DNA from: Parietaria judaica
Lineage: Eukaryota; Streptophyta; Magnoliopsida; Rosales; Urticaceae
Direction: 5' to 3'
Assembly: GCA_954871525.1 (NCBI GenBank)
Contig: OX940862.1
Coordinates: 36,324,232 to 36,388,231 of the forward strand
Length of the DNA stretch: 64,000 nt
Below are positions 35,537 to 50,415 of the stretch, one piece after another (position 1 is the stretch's first letter; every line of letters begins with the position of its first letter). The position numbers and the translations under genes are program-made. A model generated the notes under the pieces. That model saw only the letters and a list, made by a program, of their open reading frames with translations. It searched no databases and was not told where the DNA came from.

Positions 35537-38500
35537 TATAAATAAATAAAAACTGTTAATTTAAGTTGTACACTTTTTGAGAAAGAAAGTAATAGAGCCC
35601 TGGTAGATTTAGTGAAAAGGGCAAATTCTACGTTTTAGATATTTGATCAGCGCCGTTGAAAATTTAAAATCTTATTATGAATATTTGTTGGTACTTTTAT
35701 CACAATTATCCTTAAATATAAAATATATAAAGTATAAAATTTTCTCAATCTCTATTGCTCTCAACAAATAAAAGAAAGTCGTATAATGCATAGATACATA
35801 TACTCATTGCAGTCACAAGTCACAACTACACAATTATTATATTCTTATTCGTATATATAATTGGTATTTGGTAATGTATGTTTAACTATGGCATTTTCTG
35901 ACCACCCAATCATTAAATCAAAATAATTAAAGTCTAACCTCGTCTGATCGCCTCAATTTTTTTTAATTTTTTTTTTTGGAGGATCAAACAAATACTCCCT
36001 TCTTGGGACTTCTAAGCCTCACCCTATTAATTGTGAACCTTCAAGCATAAACAAAATTATATGACCCCATTTATTTCTTTGCATAAAAATTATGGATAAC
36101 AGTCGGATTATTTATTTGTGTCGTCTTTTAATAGTTATTTATTTTATATAAAAATACAAACTCGCCTAATTCATTTTTCATGCTTTAATATGCGATTACG
36201 AAGTTGTCTTCTTTATTAATCGTGTTAACATATTTAAAAAAAAAAAAATATTCCAACTTACGTCATATAAGATTTAAAAATAATAACCACTATATATATA
36301 AATGTCAATTTGACAATATAGTCTATAATTTAGAAATACTAGACTATCAACATAAATAATACAATAATGAATATTTTATCCTCCAATCTCTCGTCTAATA
36401 TTGATTGTGTTAATCGTCTACGCATAAACTAGACGCAAAATTCATTTAAAAGTCGATACAAACTCATTTATTTTGTACCATAATTGTGTCGTATCCCGTG
36501 TCTAGCAATCCTAATTTCTACGGATGACAATAACAAGAGTCGATGCATTTGAGGCATTTCTTAGTGTTATTTTATATTTAAATTCTTAACCTTAACTAAT
36601 TGGAGATTCGACGCTCAATTATAGGATTTTTTTTTTACATTATCCCACAAGTACTACATAATGACTAACAAAATTTTAAGAAAGAGTGAAAAGTTTTCAT
36701 AAAAGAAAGTTGAAAATGTTTTTTTTTTCTTCAACTACAAGCCTATTTTACACTAAATAACAAAAACTTTTAAGAACATTTCAATAATAAACATGCACCA
36801 AATATGTTTTTCATTTTCAAAACAGTGTATGACGGTACTAAAACATTGAAAATAAATTCTAAAAACACTACCAAACAAGTCCGCCCTTGAGGGCCTGTTT
36901 GGTAATGTTTTTAAAATTTATTTTAATATATATGAGTTCTGTGATTGTATATTTTTAAGTATTGTTAGTTATTAATTATAGTCTTTTATTTATTTATCGT
37001 TAATTGTTGTTCATCGCCTCAAACTCCACTTCCTATTTCTGTCCTTTATATTATAGTTTATCCGGTTTGACCCCAATTGATCCAAAGTGATGATAAATAA
37101 TGTTCTAAATTATTTGAGTTACATTGAAAATCGAAGTGTGTGACGTGTCCCACTCACACAATGCTGAGCTATTCTAAGTAAATTCTTTTTCAAAATAAAC
37201 TTGGATAAATAATTACAAGTTAGCCATTAACATTTAACAGATTCTATGAAATTAATTAATTAATTGCTTAAAATATTGGTGGGAGAGAGAGAAATCACAT
37301 GGCATATTGAGAGCTTAAATAGAAAGAATAATAATTATAATTAATTAATTGCATATAGGTGAATCTACTATAGGTGCATAAGAACCTTAGAAAGATTTGG
37401 AAAATCTTCGTTCCAAAACTTGTTGTTTTCTTTCATGTGGAACGCTGAATCTTTCACTAATAATACAATCAGCAAAACTACATTTATAATTAATTACTTA
37501 AAAAGAATATTTTGTTTTATATGTTTGGATATGTTCTCGTATATGAGACTCAAAATCTTAACAAGTATATATTATTGATAAAACATATTTAGTCGGCAAA
37601 TTTATATATTATTAGCATTATCATTTACTGTGTTTTTGGAATTTTCAGAAACGTGCTTAGATTGTAGTTGTAAGAGCAAGCTAGAACCCTTCATAACACA
37701 ATTAACGTATAAATATATGTAAAATAAAACAGTTCTATTAATAATATTTATTTAAAAAATATATTCTTTGCATCGATTATAAATTTTGTGTGAATTTTGT
37801 CCATATGTTATGAAGATTTATATATACTCCGTCTACAAGTGTTAAATTTGATGAAAAACTTTAAAAAAATATAATAATTATATTCATTTTTAACTAATAT
37901 AATATAACAAAATGAGATAATCCATTTTAAAATTTGGGGTTTCAATTCATCCTCATAATATTATTTTTGAGATTTAATTAATTATTTTATTTATAAAATT
38001 ATATGTTATGGGATGAACTGAAAATTTAAAACTTATAAATGGTATATCTGATAATTGAATTTTTTTTTTCTATAGAAAAATTGATGATTTATAATTTTTT
38101 TTATTAATAATAACGGAACTACTAGATAATAAAATAATTTAAGATTACTACAATCCTCTTGCTTTATGTTTTTCTTTTCTTAAGTTTTTCCATTAAAATT
38201 AACATTCTAAACAGAATAGATGACATATTTATACAAAGATATAATAACAGAGTAGCTAAATTCATATAAATCATAAAATCAAAAGATTATTTCAACTTTT
38301 TCAAATCTGAAGGAGAAAAATCCATATATCCTAATTGATAACGAAATAGAACGATGACCAATAACGAATTTTACTTGAGTGTCTAATACTCCGGAAAAAT
38401 AAAATAAAAGGAAAAAATTAAGACAACTAATTACGTGAACAAATTATTTATCTTATGATGACCAACTTGCCTTAATTCCAAATATATACTATCTAATACC

Positions 38501-41500
38501 TTTCTTCTTACGTGGACGAGTCATGTACCGCTGATTAGAGAATTATATAACATGGAATTAAATATTATAATGTGAGGAATCAAGTATATGTACATTAATT
38601 TTCTGTTTTGGATTAGAGGACTATATTGGAGGGAAAGTCATGGTAATTATAATACTAAGAGTTATAGGGATAATAGCTCTTATATTAGGAGTCATGTGCT
38701 AAAATAGCTAGGAGAAAGAAAAAGAAAAAGAAAAATCATTTTTCACAGTTTTACTGTCAAAATAATTCATCAGATAACATGTGCTTAAGACATTTTAGGT
38801 CTTGAGATCGAGTCACCATGAAATAGGAGTAAAATAAAAAAAAAATCTCATATATATATGTGTGTAAATAAATTAAAATGAATTTAGACTTGGTGTAATT
38901 TGTATGCATTGATGGTCTTTGTGTTTATAATTTTAATCAATAAAAAGTTCAAAATTATAAACACAGTTAAAGATAGCAGAAAAATTATACTTTGTTGTGT
39001 TTTTAAAAGAAAATTTTCGTTAGAGAGAGACAATTTCCGCATCAATTTAAAAAATTTCTAAGCACTAGTCCAAAAGAGGGACTGAAATTTTCCTTAGAAA
39101 AATTACGACCACAATATTATTAAACTTAAAAATATTTATCGTTAAATTGTTCCAAAAGATCCATCGATAAACTAATTATTTGTTGACATGCTCGTAAAAT
39201 AGAGATTGCGATTTGTTATCGGTATTGTTATTTGAATCCATGGTATATTCGTTTTTTAGTTGATTTTTGGAGAACTATAGTGTAGTCCTTTTTCTATAAT
39301 AGCGAAATCTCTAATTACTTATTGTAATTTATTATTGATTACTCGTGAACAAATGTTTTTATTTACAACTTATCGTGACATGTCAGCTTTTAACAGTGCC
39401 CTCAAGCCTCAAGGAAAGTGTAGGTTAATTGGATTGGTTTCAAAATTTCACTTTCATTTTTTTTTATAAAGATCATTCTATATTGAAATTAAACATAGAT
39501 GTACTCTGTTTAGTTAATCGATATCTATCATACTATATATTAAATAGGTTTAATTTAATTCAGAATTTTCATTTTGAGTTTAATACACTACCTAATGTGA
39601 AAATATCTTAAATTATATTTATTTGCATTATTAGTTTGTATTTTGTATATGTATAGAAATATCCGCATTGTCATAAAAAAGATTAGATTCTACAAAATGC
39701 ATAACTATTAATACAATTTGGCATAATTATAGTTTGTTCTTTGTAAAATGACATGACACAAGATCTGATGATAAAATATTTTATACATATATGACCAATA
39801 TATTTTATCCGTGATATTATTTATAATAAATATTTTTAATTCATCATAACAAAACATGAACTGAAATTAAGTTCTAAAATTATGGGATTATTTTTTCGTC
39901 TCATATTGCATGTCATGGTTGTCGAATATTAGGTGTCGAATATCAAACCTAAATTATATATCACTTCATTGCTTTGCTCTCGAGTCTAGACCTAGATAAT
40001 TTTAGAACACAAATTCGCTAGCAAAGTATTTCACTTAATCATTTTTTTTAAATAATGTTTATTTGATGAGAAACTAATCATCAAATTAACTGAATTTAGA
40101 GTAAATCTTTTAACCAAGAAAATTCCATCTTGTCAATTATAAAATTGAAAGTTAGTTTTCTCCCTTATATTTGTCATTATGTATAATATTATGCTCTAAA
40201 TGATCTTTTTTTATTAGTTTTTCCCTTGCTAGTTTTAACTTTTATTTTGCACTACTTTTCCCCGTAAAGTTTTAATAAGCATTAAAGACTATGATTTTGT
40301 TAAATATGAACAATATAATTTAGAAAAATATATTTTTTAATAATACGACATAAATGTGAAGCTTTGAAACTTCGTTGATAATAACAAAAATAAACTGAAA
40401 ACACAATTTCGAGATGAATACAAGGAGAAAGAGGATATTTTTAGGAATATTTTAAAAGGAAAAAAATAGTTAAAATAAAATTTAAGATATTTTAAAATAT
40501 AAGAGACAGAGAAGTTCCGAAGTTTACGTGCAAAAAAAAAATCAGAAGAAAATTATACAAACAAACAGTAAGCTAGAAAATTAATTGATTAAAAAGTAAA
40601 TAAAAAAATTAAAACATAATAATATTAATAAGTTCAAAGATTACCAAGAATGTCTACCTATAAAACTAACATAACTAAAGCCTATTTAATATTCATGAAT
40701 TGTTGGCATGACCTTTTATCACGCCACATCAAGAATCTACAAGCAAAGAGCATGCCATTGATCAGTAATTTCATATTAATTAATTAAATATAGCTGTTTC
40801 TATTAAATCAATTCTTAATTAATTTATTTATTTATCATAAAAGTGGATGACCCTGATCCATAATTGGCTTGTAAAATGACCTCGATTGCAGATAATTTTC
40901 TTTCTAGAAAATCCCAAAGGCCTGTAATATTTCAAATATATATAAATATAATAATGAGTATATTATTCTTATTCCTTGTCATTGATTACAACACTTCCAT
41001 TCCCAATAAGCATTATTAGTCGGTTGATGAGGTCGGTAAAACAGTTCGAGTGAATGAATTTAATGTCAAGTAATCTCTAATTATTTATTAATTAATTAAT
41101 TAATTCTCATTAGTCATCCAGATACCACGTTAGGGGCATTGCACCTGGCGCAACCAAAGCCTTGCATGTGGCACACTCTCACCAACATTTCTATTTTATT
41201 TATTTTTAATGTATAGTTTTATTTATGATTTTTCTATTTGTATATTTATCAATTTCTGTGTTACACATAATTTTTTTATATTTACACTTCTATTTTCCCA
41301 AGGTGCCGTCCTCCCACAAACCCTAAAACTCTGCCCACACATTTACTCTCCCAAAGTATTCCAAGTTGAGGAGAGAGAATGTCAATATTTAATAATAATA
41401 ATAAATATAAAAATAAATAAATAAATAAGTATGAGGATTACAGATTCAAACATGTGAATTCTATATCAAAGAGACATGTATGCGTCAATATTTATGAGTT

Positions 41501-42899
41501 CTTGATTACCTAAAATTTAAACCTATGTCGACTTACAAACACTATGAAATTAGATCCGGAGTTTTAAAGAATGCTATGTCAAAGTTAATTACATGTTTAC
41601 ATAGAGTTTTAGATAGAATAATTGCTGTAAAAGTAGCTAAGGTTATTATGAATAGTACGATTTATTTTTAAAAAAATTAGTGTGCTGAATAAATATCTAA
41701 AGTATTAAATTTGTGTTCTCGATTAGTTCCATCATATGCGTATTGTATGCTTAAAAAAGTGTGAATCTAAAGAGTAAGCATACATAAAAAAAAAAAAAAA
41801 AAATTAAAAAACTTTGATGCTAACTTAGACACGTAAGATGGAATAAATGAAAAATTATAATTTCAAAACGTATTGGGTATTTAGCGCAATTTTGACCATA
41901 AGAATATACCGTGTTATTATAAAATTAAAAAATATATATTTTTATCGCAATTATCTCTTTTAGATATCAAGAGAAAATAGCATACTTATTTTTATTTATT
42001 TGAATTGTATAAAAAATATATATAATAAATTTATTTAAATTACATACAGATTAGTTTGATTTTGATATTCTCAAGATAAATGATATGTTTTAGTCAATAT
42101 AAAATCAGTGTAAACAAAATAGAAGAGTTTATATTATCTGAATTATAAGAGAATGTGTTTTATTTCAATTCTTAATTTTCCAACTTCAAAAATCCATGCC
42201 ACTAGTCAAAAAAATTATCACTAAGTTTTCACTTATCAGGTCCTTTTTTTTCATAGACTAATTGTGAAATGCTTGAGTTTCAGTAATGCCACATATTTCC
42301 ACAATTATTATTTAACATTTCGTCAATCAATACAAGCAATATAATTACCTAAAATTCCACATCTATGCATTGTTTATATATATATAAAGGGGACCCAAAA
42401 TAGAGAAAATTGATATCCAAATTAATTTGTTAAGTTTGTATCTTATAATACTATCATTTTTTAATTATTTCTTCTTTTGGAGAGAAACATGAAGATATTA
42501 AGAAGAAGAAGAAGAAAAACCATAATCTAAGACTAAATTTTTTGTTAGAATATTAAGGTTAATTAATAGAGACAATTAGACAAAGTAGTAATTAAGACTT
42601 CAAAAATGTCAAGACAGTGAGGGGATTCATGCATAATTCGACAACACTTCTCTCAAATAGTACTAGTCTTGCAATTTAATTATTGGTTTGACATAATTAA
42701 TATTTTTCTTTTCTTTCTTAAACAAATCTATATTTACAGTTACAGTTGCAAGCTACTAATTAATTCATTATATTAATTAAGAGCGTTGTTATGTGCATTA
42801 GCAACGCGATTATATATGTATTAAGCTTAGTGCACATGGCACGTGTTTTTAGTTTTTTTGCGGCTTTGATGAGAGAAAATGAATATAGATAAATAAAAA
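35537..42899. other. Long AT-rich gene-free region
   Basis: I see no protein-coding gene or structural RNA. Fragments resembling MITE right ends occur (for example ggtacttttatcacaattat near 35690, and gggtatttagcgcaattttg near 41875). A strong hairpin lies at 36849-36924. Open frames such as 41209-41424 are low-complexity. The region is otherwise unannotatable by eye. Confidence 0.4.
36849..36924. repeat. Near-perfect ~35-bp-arm hairpin
   Basis: The left arm (aaaataaattctaaaaacac, then taccaaacaag) pairs with the right arm (ctgtttggta, then atgtttttaaaatttatttt) with few mismatches, around a gcccttgagggc centre. The word ggcctgtttggtaat is typical of hAT-type MITE ends, so this may be two abutting transposon termini. 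Confidence 0.7.
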
Positions 42900-43242
42900 G
42901 GATAATTGAGGTAAAAATACCTAAGTTGTAATTATTTTGGGGAGAAAAGTACTCAAGTTTTTTTGTTTTTTTGTTTTTTTGTTTTTTTTTTTGTACTGAG
43001 CAAAGTACTCAAATGAAATAAAACTGTGCGACTATACAATTACGTCCACCATATTTTTCACTTTAGTTTTTGACCGCATGTACCTGATAGATACAAAGAA
43101 CAGGCTACAACGCCTAGTCGAAGAGATGGAATTTCGATGATATTGATTAGTTGAACATTTTTATTTCATTTGAGTACTTCACCCACCGCTGGGGATCTCA
43201 TCCTTAATAGCTACAACTTGGGTACTTTTACCTCAATTATCT
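42900..43242. mobile_element. Short Mutator-like MITE, copy E
   Basis: The left end is ggataattgaggtaaaaata and the right end in reverse is gagataattgaggtaaaagt. Inner inverted blocks (actcaaatgaaataaaa near 43008 and its complement near 43162) confirm a foldback structure of about 343 bp. A (T7G)n run lies at about 42960-42990. Flanks are both ataaat-rich, so the TSD cannot be fixed. It is related to copies A-D by its ends. Confidence 0.7.
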
Positions 43243-44593
43243 CATAAATAAATAACTGTTTAAGTAACGTGTTGCTTGATCCATCGATAAAAACCGTCCA
43301 TATAAACCTAAGCTATTAAATATTAATGAGTATGGAATTACTAAATCCATGTGAGCCATTAATTAATAATTAAATTTGAACTCGGTTGTGATAGAGAGTT
43401 GTCTCTTTCTTCAAGTGGAAAGTCAAAGTGTCGAAAATCTGTTGACGTGATGAGGAACTCAAGTAATAATAAGAGGATCATGTTTGAAAAAAGTCAACTT
43501 TGCGGCTTGTAATACTTGGCTTGGGATTGTGTTGTATCATCCTACTTACTAAATAATAACTAAGGGTGATAACTTGGAGTCCGGACTCGGACTCGGACCC
43601 GGCTCTTGCTATAGATGAGAAAGGCCGGCATGGTGAGCCTTTAATTTCAAAGGCATTAATTTTGTATATTTAATTAAATATAAATATTATCTTAATTAAA
43701 AGTGATCTTGAAAAATTACTTAGTCTTGTTTTTAATTTTTTTTATTCCAAGCCAATAATTCAAATGATTTAGATTCAAACGAGGGTTTGCCTCTATTCCT
43801 ATCCAATAAAAACAAAATATTCTTATAATTCTACATCGATACGACATGCTGCTTTTTTCAGTCATTCATTTCAGGATCAGTCGCGGTCTTTCAAACTCTA
43901 CCGACGGTATAGACGGATCCATTTCTTCATACAAATGTGTAAAAGATGCTAGCCGCACTTAAAAGCTGAGTATTCTACCGATAAAACGTAAAAATTCAGG
44001 ACCGGCCTTGTTCGGAACATAATTTTTTTTTTTTTGTCGAATAATAAATTGATTTTTCCATGGGACACTACGCACTTCACATGATAAATCTACTAATCAA
44101 CTATATATATATATATGATGGTGGTTTATTATACCACGTATCGTCGAGTGAAGTGTCATGTTTTATTTAGTTTGATATCGTCCTCTAATTCTAATGCAAC
44201 ATCTCAATGGCCAGATAATATGATATACTAATGGTATTGGAGATATATATCTCTCAATATACGAATTATATATATATATATATATATATATACGGAATAT
44301 TTGCTCAACTAGGAAATGATATAAGAACATGATCATTAGGGTTTAAACAAGAACGTGACTAAAGATTAGATTCTCATTACAAGGACATTACATCATTCAT
44401 CTGATTTGACTAATCCATGGAAAATCCATAGAGACTAGAGGAAACACATGAGACCACATGGAAATGGAATTTCCCTTTTTTCAATTACCCATGATTTCTA
44501 GAATTAATTAGACCGCTAATTAAGAAGATCCCATTTAGTCAAATTGCTTTATTTATTTACTAATTAAAACTCGAATATATTTACCTAAACTAC

Positions 44594-44624
<31 letters not shown>

Positions 44625-47577
44625 ATAACATGTGCAAGATACCCGCCCAACCATTTTCCACTATATATATCTCGATTTTTTTTGACCGATCGAATAACAA
44701 TCCATTTCTGTTTTTTATTATTCCACACTATATTATATATGAATTATATGATATTATATATATATATATTAATATATGTATATAAATTTGGGGTATCGAA
44801 ATAGTAGTTTACTTCATGGATTTTCACCATTTTTGTCGGTCTTTGTCTATGACCAAGCATTTTGACCATTAATTTGGTCCTTATAGCTTTTCGTATATGA
44901 TATATATATAAATATTCAATACGTAATACCACGTAGTCGTAATTAAAATTTACAACATGCATGCTGATGCTAGTTTAGTATGCATGTGTATTTATTGATA
45001 ATATTTTTTCTGTTAAATAAAAAAGAAAAAGAAAGCAAATCACATGTATCACTAACTACAAACTGTCACATCTCTGGGATAATCAATATTTGACGTTCTT
45101 AAAATCATAGAAATTATAGGTTATGGCCTATAATTTATAATATATATTATTGATATGTATATATTTTGGAAAAGTTGTTAGTCCCCCTCCACGTAATAAC
45201 AAGTTTCCCCACCAAATTACTTTTGATTCGAAAAATAAAATACGAAATAATTTGGTTGTCATATGGTCAATTCAAGATGTCATACTCTTCTTTATTATTA
45301 GTCTTTTTTTTTTAAATTAAAAAATTAAGAGTCTCGAAATTATGCTAAAAAAAATATTGTTATTCGCAGTTAAATTATCAATTATCTGCTAATACTTAAT
45401 TTTATTTTTTATACGATAAAGATACTCAACATAACAATTTTATTGCTACATAATTGTAGACACCATTAAATGCCACTTGACATGCTTGACTTATTATTTC
45501 TTTTACGTCGACCAAAATTTTTAAAGGGTTTGTTTGCCAAAAAATAGTAGTATTTAGTTTTTAACACTTAAATATTTACTTCTTCTTTTTTTACAAAAAA
45601 AAAATGTCCAAAGCTACATGTTCATAACTCTCTCTATATTTTACTTTGTCACAAAAGAGAAAAATAGAGTTACAAGAGTATAGTAATTGGTATTTTCACT
45701 ATAAAAAGAAAAAATTAAAACATTTAAATGCTATAAATTGAGAAACGTAAGTACTTCCGCTGCAAATAACCTAATTAAAAAAATACTAAATCGAATTTTC
45801 CTTCGAAGTTCATATTATAACTTATACCTTTGATTTTTACCTTCTTGTAACCTAAATGCATGAATAATACATTGCATGGTCAGAATTTGGACACAACTTA
45901 GATAATTAATAAAAGGAATCTTAACGAACATATAAATTCATTGGTGGTTCGAAATATATCAGATTAATCCACATAAGTTTTTGATTGTATGATTGGCTCA
46001 TAAGCTGTCACGCATTAGTGACTCTTTCAACATCAAATAGAGAGCGACAATTTACTATATAAATGTGTACAAATATAAATATATATATGTATAATGTATA
46101 TATATTGAGGACAAATACATTGCTCTCAAGCTTCAGTTAGAACATAGAAGTGAGACTTGACACATGTTATAATGTACTTTTTAAGAAGTCCCAAATAAAC
46201 AGTAGAATTTCCAAAAGCTTATCATGATCTGTCTGTGAATTTCCTGCCAGTCAAACTTGATATTTGTGTTTGCAAATTTTGGGCAAAAGCAAATATTAAT
46301 TAATTAATTAAAATCCAAAAACCCATCATGGAGATCCTTTTCAAGATGGGCCCAAAAATCATTCACCACAAATCAAGACCCACACAAATCATTCTCTTCT
46401 CTAATTGCTAAAGTTTTGGTGGATCAATTACAAAGCTAAACTTTGTCCATTATAGCTCAAAAGTGAGCTTAATTATAAGATACTCTCTTTCTTTTTTTGA
46501 GAAATGATTAGGCTTAGCTTCAAAAATAGAAGATAATGGATCAACCCAATTTGAGTTCATAATCTGTGGCTAGAAAAAAGAAATACATATTTAAGTAATT
46601 GGTACAAATATTTTCGAATTTTGTTCCTTCATGCACTTTGTCCCTCTAAATTTTTGTTTTTGGAAAAAATTTCTGACATTTATTTTTAAAAATTACACAT
46701 TGTATTCAACGACAGATGTAAGAATCTGCGCTTGGACTCTTTGAACTTGTTTAACTAGAGTTCTCCACTTCATTTATTTTGTTCAATGAGCATTCTACGC
46801 CAGTAAGTTATTTTTGGACAAGCAAAACTTTGTCCGTCAAATTTAGGAGTGGATAACCCTCTTTAATTTTTATTTTTATCAGGGCAAAATTATTTTGGGC
46901 TTGTTTTGAACTAGTTTAAACTAAGAGTTCTCTACTCCCTAGTCCCATCTTTGTTGGGTGCGAGCAGCCTGCACCCTTGTGCTATTTTTGGCGGAGAGAA
47001 AATTCGCAAAAAAATTGGGACGGGCAACTCATTCCCAATTTTATTATTCTTTATAATTAGTTTGTATTAAAAAAAAAAGTGAATAGGTAGGACGTGTATC
47101 TGCCATCATTTTTAGGGGGTGCAGACTGCCAAGACGGGGCATGGCCGTGGGGAACGTGCCCCCATCCGTCTGGACAACTTTAGTTTTAACTAAGTGGATT
47201 CGAAGTTGATATTGCCCCATTTTACACTAAAAGAAAAATCGTTAACTCGATTGAATCCGTGTGCTATTTTTTTTAAAAAAAGTAATGGACCGTAAGTGTC
47301 AAAAATTAAAATTTAAGTGATAAAGTAGATGAACATGCAAAGTTGAGAGGGCCAATTAGGCAATTAGCAGTCCACCGATTTATTTAATTAAATATATTCA
47401 CAGATGACAATAATAGCTACACGACGGGGTAAAGAGGTCCTTGAAAGTTCAAATTAAGATGTACAAATCAATATGCAACTATATAATGAGATAATTTGGC
47501 AGCGTCAGTGTTGGTTCGTAGTGAAAGTGGCATGTTTCTATGCATTAATCATGTATATATTTATATAACAATAATCA

Positions 47578-47578
<1 letters not shown>

Positions 47579-47627
<49 letters not shown>
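47579..47627 (+). repeat. (TA)20 followed by (CA)n microsatellite
   Basis: A perfect alternating TA run covers 47579-47618 and passes into a short CA run. Confidence 0.9.
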
Positions 47628-47869
47628 CATTGTCCTTACCCGAAGTACTGCCTTTGTTTCTGACCACGAAACTCACGCAATTATAGTAATATGAATCTCC
47701 AAATTTCATATATATATATAGATATACATATTCATATTGGTGGGACGTCGGTATGAATAGCTGGGTTACTCTTACTCGTAAGATGGCCTTTTGTGAAAAT
47801 GACATGCATTCTTGGGAGATTTTCTGATTGCTGATTGGGTCTTCCTCAATTATTTATAACTTTCATCAC

Positions 47870-47908
<39 letters not shown>
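47870..47908 (+). repeat. AAT trinucleotide microsatellite
   Basis: About thirteen uninterrupted ATA/AAT units. Confidence 0.9.
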
Positions 47909-48108
47909 TCAGTATGTGTTTAATGCTACCTGCTAGGGTTTACAATTGGGAGCTCATTGATCAAGCCAACTATATATTTTGTTCCAAATCGATTCCGCGT
48001 ATTGAATACGTCGAAACTTGAATATCGATTGCACTTTCTTAAGTAATACATAATTGAACGTCAAATAGAAGTTTCTATAGTGACTTGCATTTCTAAACTA
48101 CATATATA

Positions 48109-48324
48109 TTATCTCATATATATATGTGGGGTAGTTGAGGGGAAAAAATAACGATAAGCTGTGTGTTCGCGCATCATACTGATGGTTTTGTCGCTTATTG
48201 CGCCCTTTCTCCTTTTTGGGTGCCTGAGTAACGCCAATATCCTCTTGGACATCGCTTTTAACATTAAGGCTATGTTGTCCCTTAAGATGCTACTATATGG
48301 AAGAGTCTTATCAAAGTCGGCCAT
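48109..48324 (-). other. Unrecognised 71-codon open frame, possible gene fragment
   Basis: The frame starts MADFDKTLPYSSILRDNIAL and is basic in its middle (RHPKRRKG). Its composition is closer to coding DNA than the flanks. I recognise no domain, and there is no supporting splice structure. It may be a captured gene fragment or chance. Confidence 0.15.
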
Positions 48325-49742
48325 AAATGATAAATCATAGAAAAACGAATTTGATTTTCGAGTAGGAAAAATAAGTTCTAAGAAGCCCCCTCAAAGACAA
48401 AATGTAGGACTGATGCTAACAATTTTGTTCAAGTATAAACTTGTAGAATAGTGGAAGATTACAGTTGAATAGGATTAAGAGAATTGATTAGTACTATTTA
48501 TATTAAAAGACTCTTTTTCATTAATTTCTATTTTTATTGATAAGCGACTTGAATTAATAACTCTAAAGACGAACTTCTCCAACTTATTGTTGATCTTCAA
48601 AAAGTCTATTCAAATATCTTTTTCATATCCTTATAAATTATAATCATTGATGGGATTTTTTATGTTACAAATTTTAACAATTTATATAAAATATAAGATA
48701 ATAATAGTATATAGTATATACATTGTATGTGTTGCCTTTTAAATGTGTAATAGAGATGTCTACGATAATGAGTTCTGTTGGTTCATTGCATCTCTGTACG
48801 TAAAAAATCGATATTAATAATCCTAAATATAGTAATCAATAAAGTTAATATTTACTATATAACACTATTATATTACATTCAACTATTATATTAAAAACTT
48901 AGTTTTAACGTGGAAGTAATTAGTTCTTCGTTTCAATGCATAATATTATAACATTCAAAATAAAAATAAAAACAAAAACAAAAAAGTAGAATAAGTGAGT
49001 CATAATTTGTATTTGATATTTATTTGATGGTCCCTTAATCCTTGGAAGAACTTTCAACGACGATCGTGTGGTCCAAATATATTCATTATATCCAATAAAT
49101 CTCATGTATCTCAATTAACTTTGAATTTATTTACGGCAATCATACTTATATTATTTGTTTATAACACTTGAGTATCTTAAAAAAAATCGACAAAAAATAT
49201 ATAATATTAAATCGTTGCAACTTAATGTTAAATGTTACGTAACACACTGACGCGTTATGCCACATCACACGAAAAGCAAAAAGGTAGTTAGTGGGTACCT
49301 TTTATTTTGCTATAGAAAAAGGTACAAAAATATAAATTCGACGCAACAAAAAAAAAACAAGAATTCAAGTGCTACAAAATAAATACATAGGTATTTTAAT
49401 CACAAATAATCCTTATAAATTATATTGTCAACGTGACATGGCATATAACATTAGCATATCATGTGATGGTGTGTAGCACATCAACATACCGCATGCTATT
49501 TAACGCTAAGTTGGTACAAAAATATAACGTTATAAGTATATTTACCGGAAAAGAAAAATAAAGAACTTAGTATTTAAGTGATACGGAATGAATGATATAA
49601 GTATTTCCGCGACCCATGAATTTTTTAGAACAAGTATGCCTTGCATTTTGCAATCACAACCTTCGGGGTGTGACCAAATTTTGTTTTTAGCTACATTATT
49701 TCAGATCAAATATACAAAGTTGAATTTGCTATCCTTGCAATT

Positions 49743-49748
<6 letters not shown>

Positions 49749-49787
<39 letters not shown>
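49749..49787 (+). repeat. AT dinucleotide microsatellite
   Basis: About nineteen AT units without interruption. Confidence 0.9.
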
Positions 49788-49788
<1 letters not shown>

Positions 49789-50415
49789 CTACATTCAAAA
49801 GTCAGACTTGACAATGTGTAAACTTTGAGAAAATCAGTAACTTTGACATGGAAAATTAGGTGATGAAAATGGTGGGGCTAAGCCTATATGGGCCATGACG
49901 TTTAGCCACCTGAAAATTGGACCCAACACCATCAGATAGGCGTGTGGGTGTTGTGGACTCAACCAAGTCCAGTCTATTTCTATGCCCAAGATTATGATAC
50001 TGTAATTGTCACCAAGATTTCAAAACCCGCAAAAAAACCGAGGTAAACCGCTTTTTGGGGTTACCGATTTTTTCTCATTCGTGCATCTTGCACCGGCCCT
50101 GAGTTTTAGTTTGTATGATTCCATAAAACGACATGTTACTCTCTACGTGTTATATTACAGCAACAAAAAATTAATTTGTGTACAGTACTTTCGAGAATTT
50201 TCGCTAATTTTATAACAAGATCAATATATGAAATGATATAGCTACGTTTGAATATTAATGTAATTCAATTTCAGAAGACTAATTGCTAAGATGAAAATCT
50301 TAATTTAATTTACGGCATATTCTCAAGTCTCAACTAAATTATGTGTTGCCCACGAGCCATAACTTTAACCGTTTTTTTTTTCTTCTTCTTTCATTTTAAC
50401 GCTTAAAGAGACCGT

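Larger units (their letters stand above)
43243..50415. other. AT-rich gene-free region left of the Gypsy element
   Basis: No intact gene is seen. Contents include several (TA)n runs, the AAT microsatellite at 47870, a degenerate inverted repeat at about 46960-47150 (gggtgcgagcagcctgcacc and gggggtgcagactgcc), and a decayed MITE-like pair at about 49128-49413. A minus-strand frame at 48324-48109 is described separately. Confidence 0.4.
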
